From: Candidatus Heimdallarchaeota archaeon
GTDB taxonomy: Archaea; Asgardarchaeota; Heimdallarchaeia; Heimdallarchaeales; Heimdallarchaeaceae
Length of the DNA stretch: 64,000 nt
Assembly: GCA_016839875.1 (NCBI GenBank)
Contig: JAEOTK010000223.1
Span: 33,535 to 97,534, forward strand
Direction of reading: 5' to 3'
Within the stretch, counting starts at the first letter, position 1. Each line of letters opens with the position of its first letter. Both the position numbers and the translations under genes were made by a program. The notes below the pieces were generated by a model. It was not told the DNA's origin. It saw only the letters and a list, made by a program, of their open reading frames with translations, and did no database searches. Positions 27,384 through 35,727 of the stretch are shown here, one piece after another.

Positions 27384-28004
27384 TTAAGCTGCTTTCCCTT
27401 CTGGTAAAGTTATAACTTTGCTTTTTCTTACATCGACGAGTACAACAGGATATATTTTCCCAACAGCTTTCTTAATCTCTGAAGACACTGAACCATTTAC
27501 CATACTTTGAGCGAATTCAACGAAAGTTTGTTTTCTTCCTGTATCTCTGATTATATCAACTATGGTTTTTCTAATAACCTTCTGAGTGCTTGTACCACAT
27601 CTCATTGGTGTAATAACGATAGATGAAACTCTAAATCTAGCTCGATCTTTGGTAATAATATTTTGAATGGCTTCAATCTTTGAACGGTTTCTTCTGATTT
27701 GAGATCTGATTTGCTCTTTTGCTATTTCATGTCCGGCAAATTCAGTTTTACAAACATTACCTTCTACATTTGTTATCCTAAATTTGATTTTTAGATTGAT
27801 GTCATAGTATAAATCTTCAGCTACACCCAATTTCGCCATTTCAATTACTCTGCCAAGAAGTAGTTCAGGTTCACTTGCAGGTGTATCACCGAGTGATTTT
27901 TCAACTATATAGCTTGGAGCTTGTACTTGATACCAGGATTTTTCTTTCCATTTATCTACGACTTTCTTTCCTTTGCTTTTACGGGTAGGTCTTCGGGATG
28001 ACAA
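27384..28004 (-). CDS. rps3ae: Small ribosomal subunit protein eS1 (S3Ae)
   Basis: This archaeal/eukaryotic 30S ribosomal protein has DKWKEKSWYQVQAP, GDTPASEPELLLGRV, NVEGNVCKTEFAGHEI and the highly conserved SSIVITPMRCGTSTQKVIRK, with KIYPVVLVDVRKSKVITLP near the end. It starts with TTG: AGAGGT lies seven bases upstream and no in-frame ATG is near. It follows uS15, RecJ-like and Pcc1 in the same direction, a common archaeal order. Confidence 0.95.
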   Translation of the reverse strand: MSSRRPTRKSKGKKVVDKWKEKSWYQVQAPSYIVEKSLGDTPASEPELLLGRVIEMAKLGVAEDLYYDINLKIKFRITNVEGNVCKTEFAGHEIAKEQIRSQIRRNRSKIEAIQNIITKDRARFRVSSIVITPMRCGTSTQKVIRKTIVDIIRDTGRKQTFVEFAQSMVNGSVSSEIKKAVGKIYPVVLVDVRKSKVITLPEGKAA

Positions 28005-28163
28005 TGATTTTACCTCTATGTATTGTTTCCTTCTTATTTCATTTGATTTTAAAGATTATGTTTAATAACTCACTTTCAGTCAGAAGTATAATCTTAAGTT
28101 TAGTGTGCTGTTAATTTGTTTTAAGACAACAAATACAAAATTCCATTACTGAAAATCTATAAA

Positions 28164-28430
28164 TTATGCTTTCTTGCTCTCAATTGTCTCATGAACATTT
28201 TCAATAGTTGAGAGTGTATGAAGAATGTCATCAATTGTATATCTAAGAGATGGGATACCTGCAGTAGAGTTGATTTCTATGTTTATCTTCTTACCTTCTT
28301 GTTCCATACTTATTTCAGTTTGATCTTCAATAAGCTTGTTCTCAGGTTCCAAAGTTTTTATGATAATAGATGCTAATTTCTCTGATGAACATTGAAATGT
28401 TAATTTAACCTGTGTTGTGTGTGAATTCAT
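28164..28430 (-). CDS. KEOPS complex Pcc1-family subunit
   Basis: This 88-residue protein has the Pcc1 pattern: LASIIIKTLEPENKL, then a short beta-hairpin and a closing helix SLRYTIDDILHTLSTIE. Pcc1 dimers help KEOPS make the t6A base on tRNA. The location between a RecJ-like gene and rps3ae is the usual archaeal context for a Pcc1. A second family member is at 57338-57610. Which of the two is the canonical Pcc1 and which the paralog cannot be settled by eye. Confidence 0.75.
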   Translation of the reverse strand: MNSHTTQVKLTFQCSSEKLASIIIKTLEPENKLIEDQTEISMEQEGKKINIEINSTAGIPSLRYTIDDILHTLSTIENVHETIESKKA

Positions 28431-28454
28431 AGATTAATCACCGAAAGTAATAGT

Positions 28455-29957
28455 TCAATCCCCTTTAGATTTTGAATCAACCTTTTTTTCTTTTTTCTCT
28501 TCTTTTTTGCCCTTGTGATGGTATTCAAATGCTTCGTTTAGACTCCCCATAATTTTATCGAAATTTTCCTCTTTAAAACTAACTCTAAAGAATTTTTCAT
28601 CTCCTATAACGTTTTCAACTAATTTCTGTTTCTCAAGTTCTGGGACTGTATGATAAGACAAAAATCCCTTTTGTATGTTTTGAGGAGATTCATATATGAA
28701 TAGATGGCATGATTTTCCTTTCTTTGTGAATGCTAGTAGAGGCACATCAATTAGAATGATTCCGCTTTCTACTAGTGCATTAATAACTAATGATGTAGAT
28801 TCAATATCTAGAAATGAAGCACCATCTATATATCTAAAATAGGTTTTTTCTTCAATCTTTTCTGGATTGTTCACAATATCTTCAATGATTTGTGACGCGT
28901 TACCGTGATAATCACTCAAGTCTCTTATAAGTTGATCATATAGATTCTCTCTCTCTCCTAGAACCATGGCTAACGCGAGACTATATTTCTTCAACTGACA
29001 TGCTCCATCTAATAACCAAAGGAATTCTTCAACATTTCTTGTTTGGCTCTTTTCCGTTTCTTTGCTAAGCGTATAAATAGGACCAATAAGCTTGCTGATA
29101 TCATCTGCTGATTGGGTTTTTGTTTCCATTAGTTTTATTGCTAGTGCATCATTTAATTTCAGTGTTTCATCCATTTCAAGAGAAGCTATTGTTCGTGGAT
29201 TTCCATCAATATCCTCCATTCGAATTCCTAGCCGTGAAACAAATGCTGTGCATGCACTTTCATTTCCAGTTAAACCTGCGAAGTATGGATTTATTGAATA
29301 CTTAAGAGCTAGATGAATTGGTTGACTTTCTCTTCCTGGGATTCTTGTTCCTTTTGTCTCAATGATATATCCTTCCCCCTTCCCCTCATTCAAAATCATT
29401 GCATTGAGTCCTATTAACTCCTGACTTTTTGGATTTATTTGTTTTTTAGAAAGTGCTCCAGTAATTGCTAAACCTGAAAATTTCTGATAATACTCATCAA
29501 ATCCTTCTGCAAAATAATAAGCAAGTCCAGAATTTGATATTGCTTCTGTTGGGATTTTAAATTGTTCTAATGATAGTAGATTAATGTTCTCTTCCTTAAT
29601 TTTCTTCTCATCTTTTGAAGATATTTCATGATTTACTAAGATGATTTTTGCCTCTTCTCTCTCTGTAATGTTTTTTGGTAAATCAGTAATCTGCAAACCT
29701 ATGAAGACAAATGAAGAATATTCAAATTTTTTGAGTCTCTTCTCTAAATGTCTATTACTCTCTAAGAAAACTGCATGTGAACCAATATCTTGTTGTTGTA
29801 AAGATAGCATTAAAATGCCTGCAGCACAGAGATTATCTGGATTTCCAAGAGCAACAATTAGAACATTTTTGTTTGCTTTAATTAGGATGTCTAGATTTTC
29901 CTTTGCTTTTGTTTTTAGTAACCGAATTTTCTCTATTGGAATATCTAAAGAAACCAT
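28455..29957 (-). CDS. RecJ/Cdc45-like DHH-family protein with degenerate active site
   Basis: This 500-residue protein has the DHH-fold layout and the standard archaeal neighbours (uS15 before, Pcc1 after). Where active RecJ proteins have HxDADG, this one has VALGNPDNLCAAGIL (residues 35-49). The DHH motif site reads LVNHEISS. Most metal ligands are therefore missing. Archaeal RecJ-like proteins of this group bind GINS or are relatives of Cdc45, so a structural replication role is more likely than nuclease activity. The C-terminus is a Lys/Glu-rich tail. Confidence 0.75.
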   Translation of the reverse strand: MVSLDIPIEKIRLLKTKAKENLDILIKANKNVLIVALGNPDNLCAAGILMLSLQQQDIGSHAVFLESNRHLEKRLKKFEYSSFVFIGLQITDLPKNITEREEAKIILVNHEISSKDEKKIKEENINLLSLEQFKIPTEAISNSGLAYYFAEGFDEYYQKFSGLAITGALSKKQINPKSQELIGLNAMILNEGKGEGYIIETKGTRIPGRESQPIHLALKYSINPYFAGLTGNESACTAFVSRLGIRMEDIDGNPRTIASLEMDETLKLNDALAIKLMETKTQSADDISKLIGPIYTLSKETEKSQTRNVEEFLWLLDGACQLKKYSLALAMVLGERENLYDQLIRDLSDYHGNASQIIEDIVNNPEKIEEKTYFRYIDGASFLDIESTSLVINALVESGIILIDVPLLAFTKKGKSCHLFIYESPQNIQKGFLSYHTVPELEKQKLVENVIGDEKFFRVSFKEENFDKIMGSLNEAFEYHHKGKKEEKKEKKVDSKSKGD

Positions 29958-30013
29958 ATGCTTTCACAATTTACATACTAAAATAAAAATCTAAAGATAA
30001 AAGAATATCGTAT

Positions 30014-30466
30014 TTAAAGCAATAATCCTGCAGTTTTTGGATCATATTTCCAATCTAATGGGAATACTCCTTTTTTCTTGTAGAACTTAACTAATCGTCG
30101 AATTTTTGACTCAATCAGCTGTAACCCTCGCTTACTATGCAAATCTTTTCTATTTTCTTCTAAATGTCTTCGAAGATTTGCTGCTTGCGCTACAAGATTA
30201 ACTAGATCTTCAGGATATTTTGGGCTAAGATTCAATTCATCTACGATGTCATTCATTTTCTTTCCCAATACTTCCCTAACATTTGGAATACCGTATTGAT
30301 CTCTAAGAATTACACCAATCATAGCTGTTGAGAGACCTTGTCTTCTCAATTCCTCGATTTTTTTGGTAATAAACTTTTTATCATGTGTTAACCATTCGGG
30401 AGCCTGATTTCTATAGGTTCTAGTTGAACTTGCTTTACCTTTTTTTCTTGCGTGCATTCTTGCCAT
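30014..30466 (-). CDS. rps15: Small ribosomal subunit protein uS15
   Basis: This 150-residue archaeal-type S15 has the start MARMHARKKGKASSTRTYRN, then PEWLTHDKKFITKKIEELR, AMIGVILRDQYGIPNVREV and the rRNA-binding HLEENRKDLHSKRGLQLIES. The N-terminal extension of about 60 residues is shared with eukaryotic S13. A GGTGATTTAA site precedes the ATG. It is followed by the RecJ-like gene. Confidence 0.96.
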   Translation of the reverse strand: MARMHARKKGKASSTRTYRNQAPEWLTHDKKFITKKIEELRRQGLSTAMIGVILRDQYGIPNVREVLGKKMNDIVDELNLSPKYPEDLVNLVAQAANLRRHLEENRKDLHSKRGLQLIESKIRRLVKFYKKKGVFPLDWKYDPKTAGLLL

Positions 30467-30482
30467 TTAAATCACCAGATGT

Positions 30483-31055
30483 TCATTCTTTGGCGAAGGT
30501 TGTTATAGAATTGAACAATTCTCGAAGTGACTTTTGACGATGGGAATATAAATTCTTGGTTTTAAGTGACATCTCTGCAAAAGTTAAATCGCTTTCTAGA
30601 GGCTGAAAAATAGGATCAAATCCAAATCCTTGATCACCTTGTTTTGTTTTAACAATAGTTCCTTTTGTAATGGCTTTGTACAAATTTACTTTTCCATCTC
30701 TATAAAATGCTACAACTGATTCAAATTGAGCAGAACGATTTTTTTTACCATCCATGAGCAATAAGATACCATCATTACCTAGCGTTTTATAGATATAAGA
30801 CGAAAAAGGACCAGGAAAACCTTTCAAAGCATCAATGAATAAACCTGCGTCTTCAAGAAAGAAATGTTTATCTCTTAACTGTGGATTTTCTTGAACTAAT
30901 TTCAAACAACTCGATTTTGCAATGGGTTCAAGACTGTGTTCTTGAATCTCCTCATATTCTAAATTGAACCAATCGATCGATAAGTTATACTCTTCAGCTA
31001 CATGCTTTGCTTCTGTAAATTTAGCCTCGTTGTGAGTTACAAAGAACATCTCCAT
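30483..31055 (-). CDS. XTP/dITP diphosphatase (RdgB/HAM1)
   Basis: This house-cleaning nucleotide pyrophosphatase removes ITP and XTP. MEMFFVTHNEAKFTEAKHV starts the fold; FFLEDAGLFIDALKGFPGPF and GDQGFGFDPIFQP are signature segments, with YSHRQKSLREL at the C-terminus. The start at 31055 matches the usual family beginning. A TTG at 31100 in the same frame, about 25 bases from TATA-like AATTTAAAT, is a leaderless alternative adding 15 residues. The gene leads into uS15 with a 16-base spacing. Confidence 0.88.
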   Translation of the reverse strand: MEMFFVTHNEAKFTEAKHVAEEYNLSIDWFNLEYEEIQEHSLEPIAKSSCLKLVQENPQLRDKHFFLEDAGLFIDALKGFPGPFSSYIYKTLGNDGILLLMDGKKNRSAQFESVVAFYRDGKVNLYKAITKGTIVKTKQGDQGFGFDPIFQPLESDLTFAEMSLKTKNLYSHRQKSLRELFNSITTFAKE

Positions 31056-31209
31056 ATTAGAAGAGAGTTCTATTTGTTTATTAGTTTCTTTCGATATCAA
31101 AGCTTATTTTGCATACCCATTATACAAAGAAAGAATTTAAATTCTCTATTGTTATAGTGCACATATAAAAAAGCAAGAATTAGATAAAACTATAAGTGGT
31201 GTAACTATT

Positions 31210-31617
31210 ATGGACGAATTAACTTACTCCTCAATATACGAGTCTTCAAATGACATAAAAATTGCCAATAAGATTTTAGATGCATTATCTGAAGTTTCTG
31301 AAACCAATAATATTCTAAGTATTTATTCTGTTAATGCTCGAGCAATATATTTCTTTCCTGTTGCTTCCGATGTTTTGAAATTGAGTATACAGATTTACCC
31401 CTTAACTCCTGAAATTGTAGCTAAGATCATGAAGAAAATATCTGATTTTGCTACAAAAGTCGTTTATAGTACAGGTTTGTGTCTTGTTGAAAACAGATGT
31501 TTCTGGGAAGGTTTTCTTCAAGAGAAGGATTTAACAAAAGACGCTGATGAGATTAAAAACATTCTCCAGTCTATAGCTGAAGTCAAAAAAGTTTCTTTAG
31601 AAAAAATACCTAGATAA
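31210..31617 (+). CDS. Hypothetical protein
   Basis: This 135-residue soluble protein has mixed helix and strand. It contains ANKILDALSEVSETNNIL, then a beta-rich RAIYFFPVASDVLKLSIQIY and VVYSTGLCLVENRCFWEG. I do not recognise a family. GGTGTAAC lies just before the ATG. It ends three bases from the convergent TFB gene. Confidence 0.6.
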   Translation: MDELTYSSIYESSNDIKIANKILDALSEVSETNNILSIYSVNARAIYFFPVASDVLKLSIQIYPLTPEIVAKIMKKISDFATKVVYSTGLCLVENRCFWEGFLQEKDLTKDADEIKNILQSIAEVKKVSLEKIPR

Positions 31618-31620
31618 CAA

Positions 31621-32568
31621 CTATAACATGTTTACTTTAAGTTTCAATACACGTATGAATTCTTTGTACCTATTTCTCAATGTAACCTCAGTAATTTGGC
31701 ATGTTTTTGCGATTTCATTTTGAGGACACTTGGTTTTGTTTTGTAAAGCAGCAATATACAATGCAGCTGCAGCTAAAGAATTAGGATTTTTCCCAACGGT
31801 TATTTTTGCAGCTTTTGCTTGAGCTAATATGCTTTGTGCATCATTCAATACTTTTGGTGAAAAATTTAATATTGATGCAAACTTTGCAATACTACTCTCT
31901 GGACTTGCCAAAGGCATTTTAAGATCCAGATGTTTAAGCAATAACCTGAAATTCTTTGCCAATTTTTTCTTATTTAGTCGTGTTTTATCTGCGATATCCT
32001 CTAGACTAGCTGGTTGTCTGTGCAATCTACAAGCTAAATACAATGCTGCAGAAACTAATGCTTCGGTTGATCTTCCTCTTACTAGCCCAGTTTTCAATAT
32101 TTTTCTATATATCATTGCAGCTGTTTCTCTTACTTTCAAAGTTAGATTTAATTGACTGCTTATTCTTTTAATTTCGTTTAGAGCTCGTAAAAGGTTCCTT
32201 TCTGTACCATATTGAAGCACAGCTCTTCTTTGTAAAGTTCTTAATCTAAACATTTGACTTGCTTTTTCAGGTGACAAAGAATTTCCAAAAATATCTCTAT
32301 TAGAATAGTCAATTAATGTACCATAATGGTCATAAGACAGTAAATTCTTGGGTGTCCCAGTTCTGGCACGATTTATGTGTTGCTCTTTAGTATAGGCTCT
32401 CCATTCAGCTGTTTGATCAATGTAAGAATCCTCTACAACCAACCCACAGTGTCCACAACTAATTTCCCCTCTTGTTGAATCAAAAGTTAGCTTAGTAGAA
32501 TTACAATCAGGACATCTTGGAAGAGATGGTTCAGAACTAGTTGTGATATTAATCGGGTTGGGAGCCAT
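31621..32568 (-). CDS. tfb: Transcription initiation factor TFB
   Basis: This TFIIB homolog recruits RNA polymerase to TBP-bound promoters. The N-terminal zinc ribbon is CPDCNSTKLTFDST and SCGHCGLVVED. The B-reader segment follows (AEWRAYTKEQHINRARTGTP). Two cyclin repeats cover residues 115-315, with ALVSAALYLACRLH and LAAAALYIAALQNK near their ends. AGGTGA sits five bases before the ATG. It is divergent from rps6e across 240 bases. Confidence 0.96.
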   Translation of the reverse strand: MAPNPINITTSSEPSLPRCPDCNSTKLTFDSTRGEISCGHCGLVVEDSYIDQTAEWRAYTKEQHINRARTGTPKNLLSYDHYGTLIDYSNRDIFGNSLSPEKASQMFRLRTLQRRAVLQYGTERNLLRALNEIKRISSQLNLTLKVRETAAMIYRKILKTGLVRGRSTEALVSAALYLACRLHRQPASLEDIADKTRLNKKKLAKNFRLLLKHLDLKMPLASPESSIAKFASILNFSPKVLNDAQSILAQAKAAKITVGKNPNSLAAAALYIAALQNKTKCPQNEIAKTCQITEVTLRNRYKEFIRVLKLKVNML

Positions 32569-32808
32569 GCGTTCACCTATGCTAGTCTGATTATATTTTA
32601 ACTATCACATATTTAAATTTGGCTGAATTGTCTTACTCAAAAAATAGTAACTGAAAATTCAATTTTCATCATAAAATTGGCAATATTTCACATAATTTAA
32701 TGATAATTATTTAGTTAAAGATGACAACTGTTAAAAACAGTATACTTGGCTAATAGATAAGTAGAACTGAAGTTCTAAACCTTAAGATAACAATAAGGAG
32801 CACAGAAA

Positions 32809-33216
32809 ATGTCTCAAAAATCAGGACAACTAGAGTTTAAACTCAATATCGGTGATAATAAAGGTAAGTGCCATACTAAAATTGTTAGAGATGCGCAAGC
32901 TAATGCACTAATAGGATTAAAAATTGGAGACAAAGTTGATGGGAATCTTGTTGGATTACCTGCTTTTGAGTTAATTATTACAGGAGGAAGTGACAAGGAT
33001 GGTTTTCCTCATAGGGCAAGTATAGATGGATCTAGTAGAAGAAAATATCTCCTTAGAGGAGGAACTGGCTATCGTGTTCCTAGAAAAGGTAAAAGAGTAA
33101 GGAAAGCTGTTCGAGGAAATACAATTTCTGAAGAATCTTATCAAATTAATATGAAGGTTTCTAAAACTGGAGCTAAATCTCTAGAAGAGCTTATTACTGA
33201 AGGAAGTTCAAATTAA
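32809..33216 (+). CDS. rps6e: Small ribosomal subunit protein eS6
   Basis: This eukaryotic/archaeal ribosomal protein has KIGDKVDGNLVGLPAFELI, then GGSDKDGFPHRASIDGSSR and RKGKRVRKAVRGNTISEES. Length (135) is archaeal; the long eukaryotic phosphorylated tail is absent. AAGGAG seven bases before the ATG gives a firm start. The leader contains AGAACTGAAGTTCT and CCTTA...TAAGG, short inverted repeats next to the ribosome site. Confidence 0.95.
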   Translation: MSQKSGQLEFKLNIGDNKGKCHTKIVRDAQANALIGLKIGDKVDGNLVGLPAFELIITGGSDKDGFPHRASIDGSSRRKYLLRGGTGYRVPRKGKRVRKAVRGNTISEESYQINMKVSKTGAKSLEELITEGSSN

Positions 33217-33241
33217 AATTAAAAAATTGAAGAGATTTTTA

Positions 33242-33721
33242 CTATTTTTTCTCTTCTTCATCTTCATCAGTTAGGAAGATATATACCACAGATAATATAA
33301 TTACTACAATTAGTACAATGAATATTGTCCATTGCATCCCATTTGTGAAATTGGTTCCTAATCCTACCCCAGCAGGACGAATTGAAGTTACAAACCAAGT
33401 AACCAATATTGCAATTACGCTGCTTATGCCTATGGTTCCCCATGAAGGAAAATTAGCTCTTATTTCACTGAATGTAGCTAGTGCAATAAGAAGGAAGAAA
33501 TAGAATCCGGATAATAGAAGTATTTCAAGAATAACTAAGCCTGCTTTATATTCAGGATCAGCATTTAGATCAAAATATAATCCTTTTATCCAATTAGGGG
33601 CGCTTCGTTGGTCTATACTTGCTAGTAGAATTGCTATAATTAAACATATAATAGCAATAATAGAACTGATAAGGAGTGTTCTGTTTTTCTCATTTTTCCA
33701 AATAGTTTCATACAAACTCAT
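33242..33721 (-). CDS. Four-helix integral membrane protein
   Basis: This protein of 159 residues has four clear transmembrane segments: LLISSIIAIICLIIAILLAS, then AGLVILEILLLSGFYFFLLI, IGISSVIAILVTWFVTSI and MQWTIFIVLIVVIILSVVYI, with an acidic cytoplasmic-looking tail (DEDEEEKK). No known family is evident. The ATG at 33721 is preferred over the longer frame at 33778, whose first 19 residues look like untranslated sequence. Confidence 0.65.
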   Translation of the reverse strand: MSLYETIWKNEKNRTLLISSIIAIICLIIAILLASIDQRSAPNWIKGLYFDLNADPEYKAGLVILEILLLSGFYFFLLIALATFSEIRANFPSWGTIGISSVIAILVTWFVTSIRPAGVGLGTNFTNGMQWTIFIVLIVVIILSVVYIFLTDEDEEEKK

Positions 33722-34021
33722 AATGCATGCTTCCAGTTTTTTAAAGGATTTTATTTTGAAATGGTTTCCATGAACCACTTTCTTTTCGCTTTAATGCCGA
33801 AGGAGACTTATTTCAAGTTGTTTATTAATTTTTGGCTCTTCGGTTTATGCAAAATCTGAAATAGACTATTTAATGTTTTTCGTTTCCGATTTTATTGCGT
33901 CATAGTAATTCTGATTTTTATAAAGGACAATATCATATTTAGATTTACGCAGAATACTGCAAAGAGAGAAAGTTTTTGAAGATTAGAAACAAACGGAATT
34001 GTGCTTAAAAGAGGAGAAGAT
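33722..34021. other. Divergent intergenic region with an inverted repeat
   Basis: The gap separates the membrane-protein gene and rnp3. CCGAAGGAG (33797-33805) can pair with CTCTTCGG (33836-33843) with one bulge. On the minus strand a TATA-like CATTAAATAG lies about 25 bases before the upstream arm, so the pair may form the 5' end of the membrane-protein mRNA. GAAATGG/CCACTTTC at 33759-33782 is another weak hairpin. No coding frame is supported. Confidence 0.4.
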
Positions 34022-34864
34022 ATGAAAAAAACGGAATTCTCAGAAGTAAATGAATTTCTAGCTTGTGAGAATTATGTTTTGCTTCAAAATGAAGAGAGTA
34101 TTGATCAATTCTGTGAAATAGCAAACAGATTGCAAATTTCAATATTGGTTCTTGATGACAAAACAATCTCTTATAGAAATAAGATTCAGAAATCTATGAA
34201 ACAAGATGGAATTGAACTCCTTTCCCCCAAAATGATTCTTGAGAAGCTCCAACATGCTAGCTATGATTTAAATCAATATGTAAGTGGTTTCAAAGATGTT
34301 TTAGCTTCAAATGATAAGAAAAAAATTATGTTAGTTTCAAGAGCAACCTTTCGAGATACAACTATTAACAAACTGAAGAAATCTCTCTCCTCCTCTAGAA
34401 AGGAATATGAAATTATTTGTTTAGAATCAACTGATATTACTATATTGAAGTGGGCTGCTCATGATAAGAGAATTGATTATCTATCACTAGATATAAAAAA
34501 TAGCAATCCGGTTGATAGTGCTCTGTGTTCTCTTATGAAACAAAATGATAAGTTTTTTGAGATAGTGTTATCTCCACTATTGAATTCAAACAATGAAAAG
34601 GAGTTTGGAACAGCACTTAGAAACGGTAAGAAGATTATGGATAAGATTACCACTAATAATGTTCCATACATTCTAACACTCAAACCCAATACCCCCTTCC
34701 AACTTCGAGCTTCAAACCAGCTTAGATATCTAGGTGAACTACTAGGATTTCCTTTCAGAAAGACAAAGGATCAAGTTTTCTATAACCAATTGAAAATTAT
34801 TGTAAACAATACAATAAAACTAAATGAATCACACCTTTTCGAAGGTATAAGGGAGGCAGTATGA
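34022..34864 (+). CDS. rnp3: RNase P protein component 3 (Rpp30)
   Basis: This TIM-barrel protein subunit of archaeal RNase P works with Pop5 on tRNA 5' maturation. Recognisable parts are KKIMLVSRATFRDTTINKL, ILKWAAHDKRIDYLSLDI, KFFEIVLSPLL and LTLKPNTPFQLRASNQLRYL, typical of Rpp30. The ATG at 34022 follows GAGGAGAAG; the GTG-like frame from 34001 is not used. Its last codons overlap the next gene (ATGA), coupling it to Pop5. Confidence 0.85.
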   Translation: MKKTEFSEVNEFLACENYVLLQNEESIDQFCEIANRLQISILVLDDKTISYRNKIQKSMKQDGIELLSPKMILEKLQHASYDLNQYVSGFKDVLASNDKKKIMLVSRATFRDTTINKLKKSLSSSRKEYEIICLESTDITILKWAAHDKRIDYLSLDIKNSNPVDSALCSLMKQNDKFFEIVLSPLLNSNNEKEFGTALRNGKKIMDKITTNNVPYILTLKPNTPFQLRASNQLRYLGELLGFPFRKTKDQVFYNQLKIIVNNTIKLNESHLFEGIREAV

Positions 34865-35214
34865 TGGTTGTTACAGTTAGGGATAGATATGTTGTTTTTC
34901 ACATTCATCCTCCATCTTCAATTCCTACTCTTTCGGATTTAAAGAATAAAATCTGGAATAAATATCAACTCATATTTGGTTTAAGTGGTACATCTGAAGC
35001 AGGTCTTTATTTTGAATCATATGATGAGAATACTGGCTTAGGGATTGTTAGATGTACAAGCAAATCTCTTTCATCTCTAATGAAAATATTCGCTGTAATT
35101 ACTCACATAACTGATATTGAGGTTATGATACAAGTATTGTTTATTAGTGGATTGTTGAAAAAAGCAAACGCGTTTCTTTCTAATCAAGGTAGTCAAAACC
35201 ATAATGTTGATTAA
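34861..35214 (+). CDS. rnp2: RNase P protein component 2 (Pop5)
   Basis: This 117-residue RNase P subunit forms a complex with Rpp30. The start VVTVRDRYVVFHIHPPSS and the following KNKIWNKYQLIFGLSGTSEA match the Pop5 pattern. A helical centre (SLSSLMKIFAVITHITDI) and a divergent C-terminal tail follow. Its ATG overlaps the rnp3 stop by four bases. The 3' end overlaps the TATA-like element of the next gene. Confidence 0.85.
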   Translation: MMVVTVRDRYVVFHIHPPSSIPTLSDLKNKIWNKYQLIFGLSGTSEAGLYFESYDENTGLGIVRCTSKSLSSLMKIFAVITHITDIEVMIQVLFISGLLKKANAFLSNQGSQNHNVD

Positions 35215-35238
35215 ATAAAGAATGAGTCTTATTCTATA

Positions 35239-35727
35239 ATGAGTAGAAAAGCCGATTTACTCGATGAAAATGTACATAAACGACCATCTTGGGATGAGTA
35301 TTTTATTCAAATAGCAGAAATCGCTAAAACGAGATCATCTTGCATTCGTAGACAAGTAGGCGCGGTTTTAGTTAATGACAAAAACCAGATTGTTTCAACA
35401 GGATATAATGGCGTACCTAGAGGTGTAGATCATTGTACAAAGGAAACATGTACAAAATTATATGAAGAATCTGGAGAAAAAAACGAATTGTGTCCTGCTG
35501 TACATGCAGAACTCAATGCTATATTACAGGCAGCAAGTGCTGGAATCAGTCCTGAGGGTGCAACATTGTATTCAACAACAAGGCCTTGTGGTAATTGCAC
35601 AATGGCAATAATAAATGTAGGAATCAAAAAGGTAGTTTATGTTGAGGATTATACAGACCCTATTTTGAGGTCAGGATGGTTGGAAACACCTGATTTAGTA
35701 TTCGAGAAATATCAAAAGAAAAACTAG
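35239..35727 (+). CDS. dCMP deaminase
   Basis: This zinc-dependent deoxycytidylate deaminase supplies dUMP for thymidylate synthesis. VGAVLVNDKNQIVSTGYNG is the typical strand pair, then CPAVHAELNAILQAA (His-Ala-Glu) and RPCGNCTMAIINVG (two zinc Cys). DYTDPILRSGWLE ends the core. TATA-like GATTAAATAAAG lies about 25 bases before the ATG, so the mRNA may be leaderless although the gene closely follows rnp2. Confidence 0.93.
   Translation: MSRKADLLDENVHKRPSWDEYFIQIAEIAKTRSSCIRRQVGAVLVNDKNQIVSTGYNGVPRGVDHCTKETCTKLYEESGEKNELCPAVHAELNAILQAASAGISPEGATLYSTTRPCGNCTMAIINVGIKKVVYVEDYTDPILRSGWLETPDLVFEKYQKKN

Noticed and set aside
31829..32155. Plus-strand frame of 108 codons opposite tfb
   Set aside because: It is antisense to the cyclin repeats of TFB and shows no independent features.
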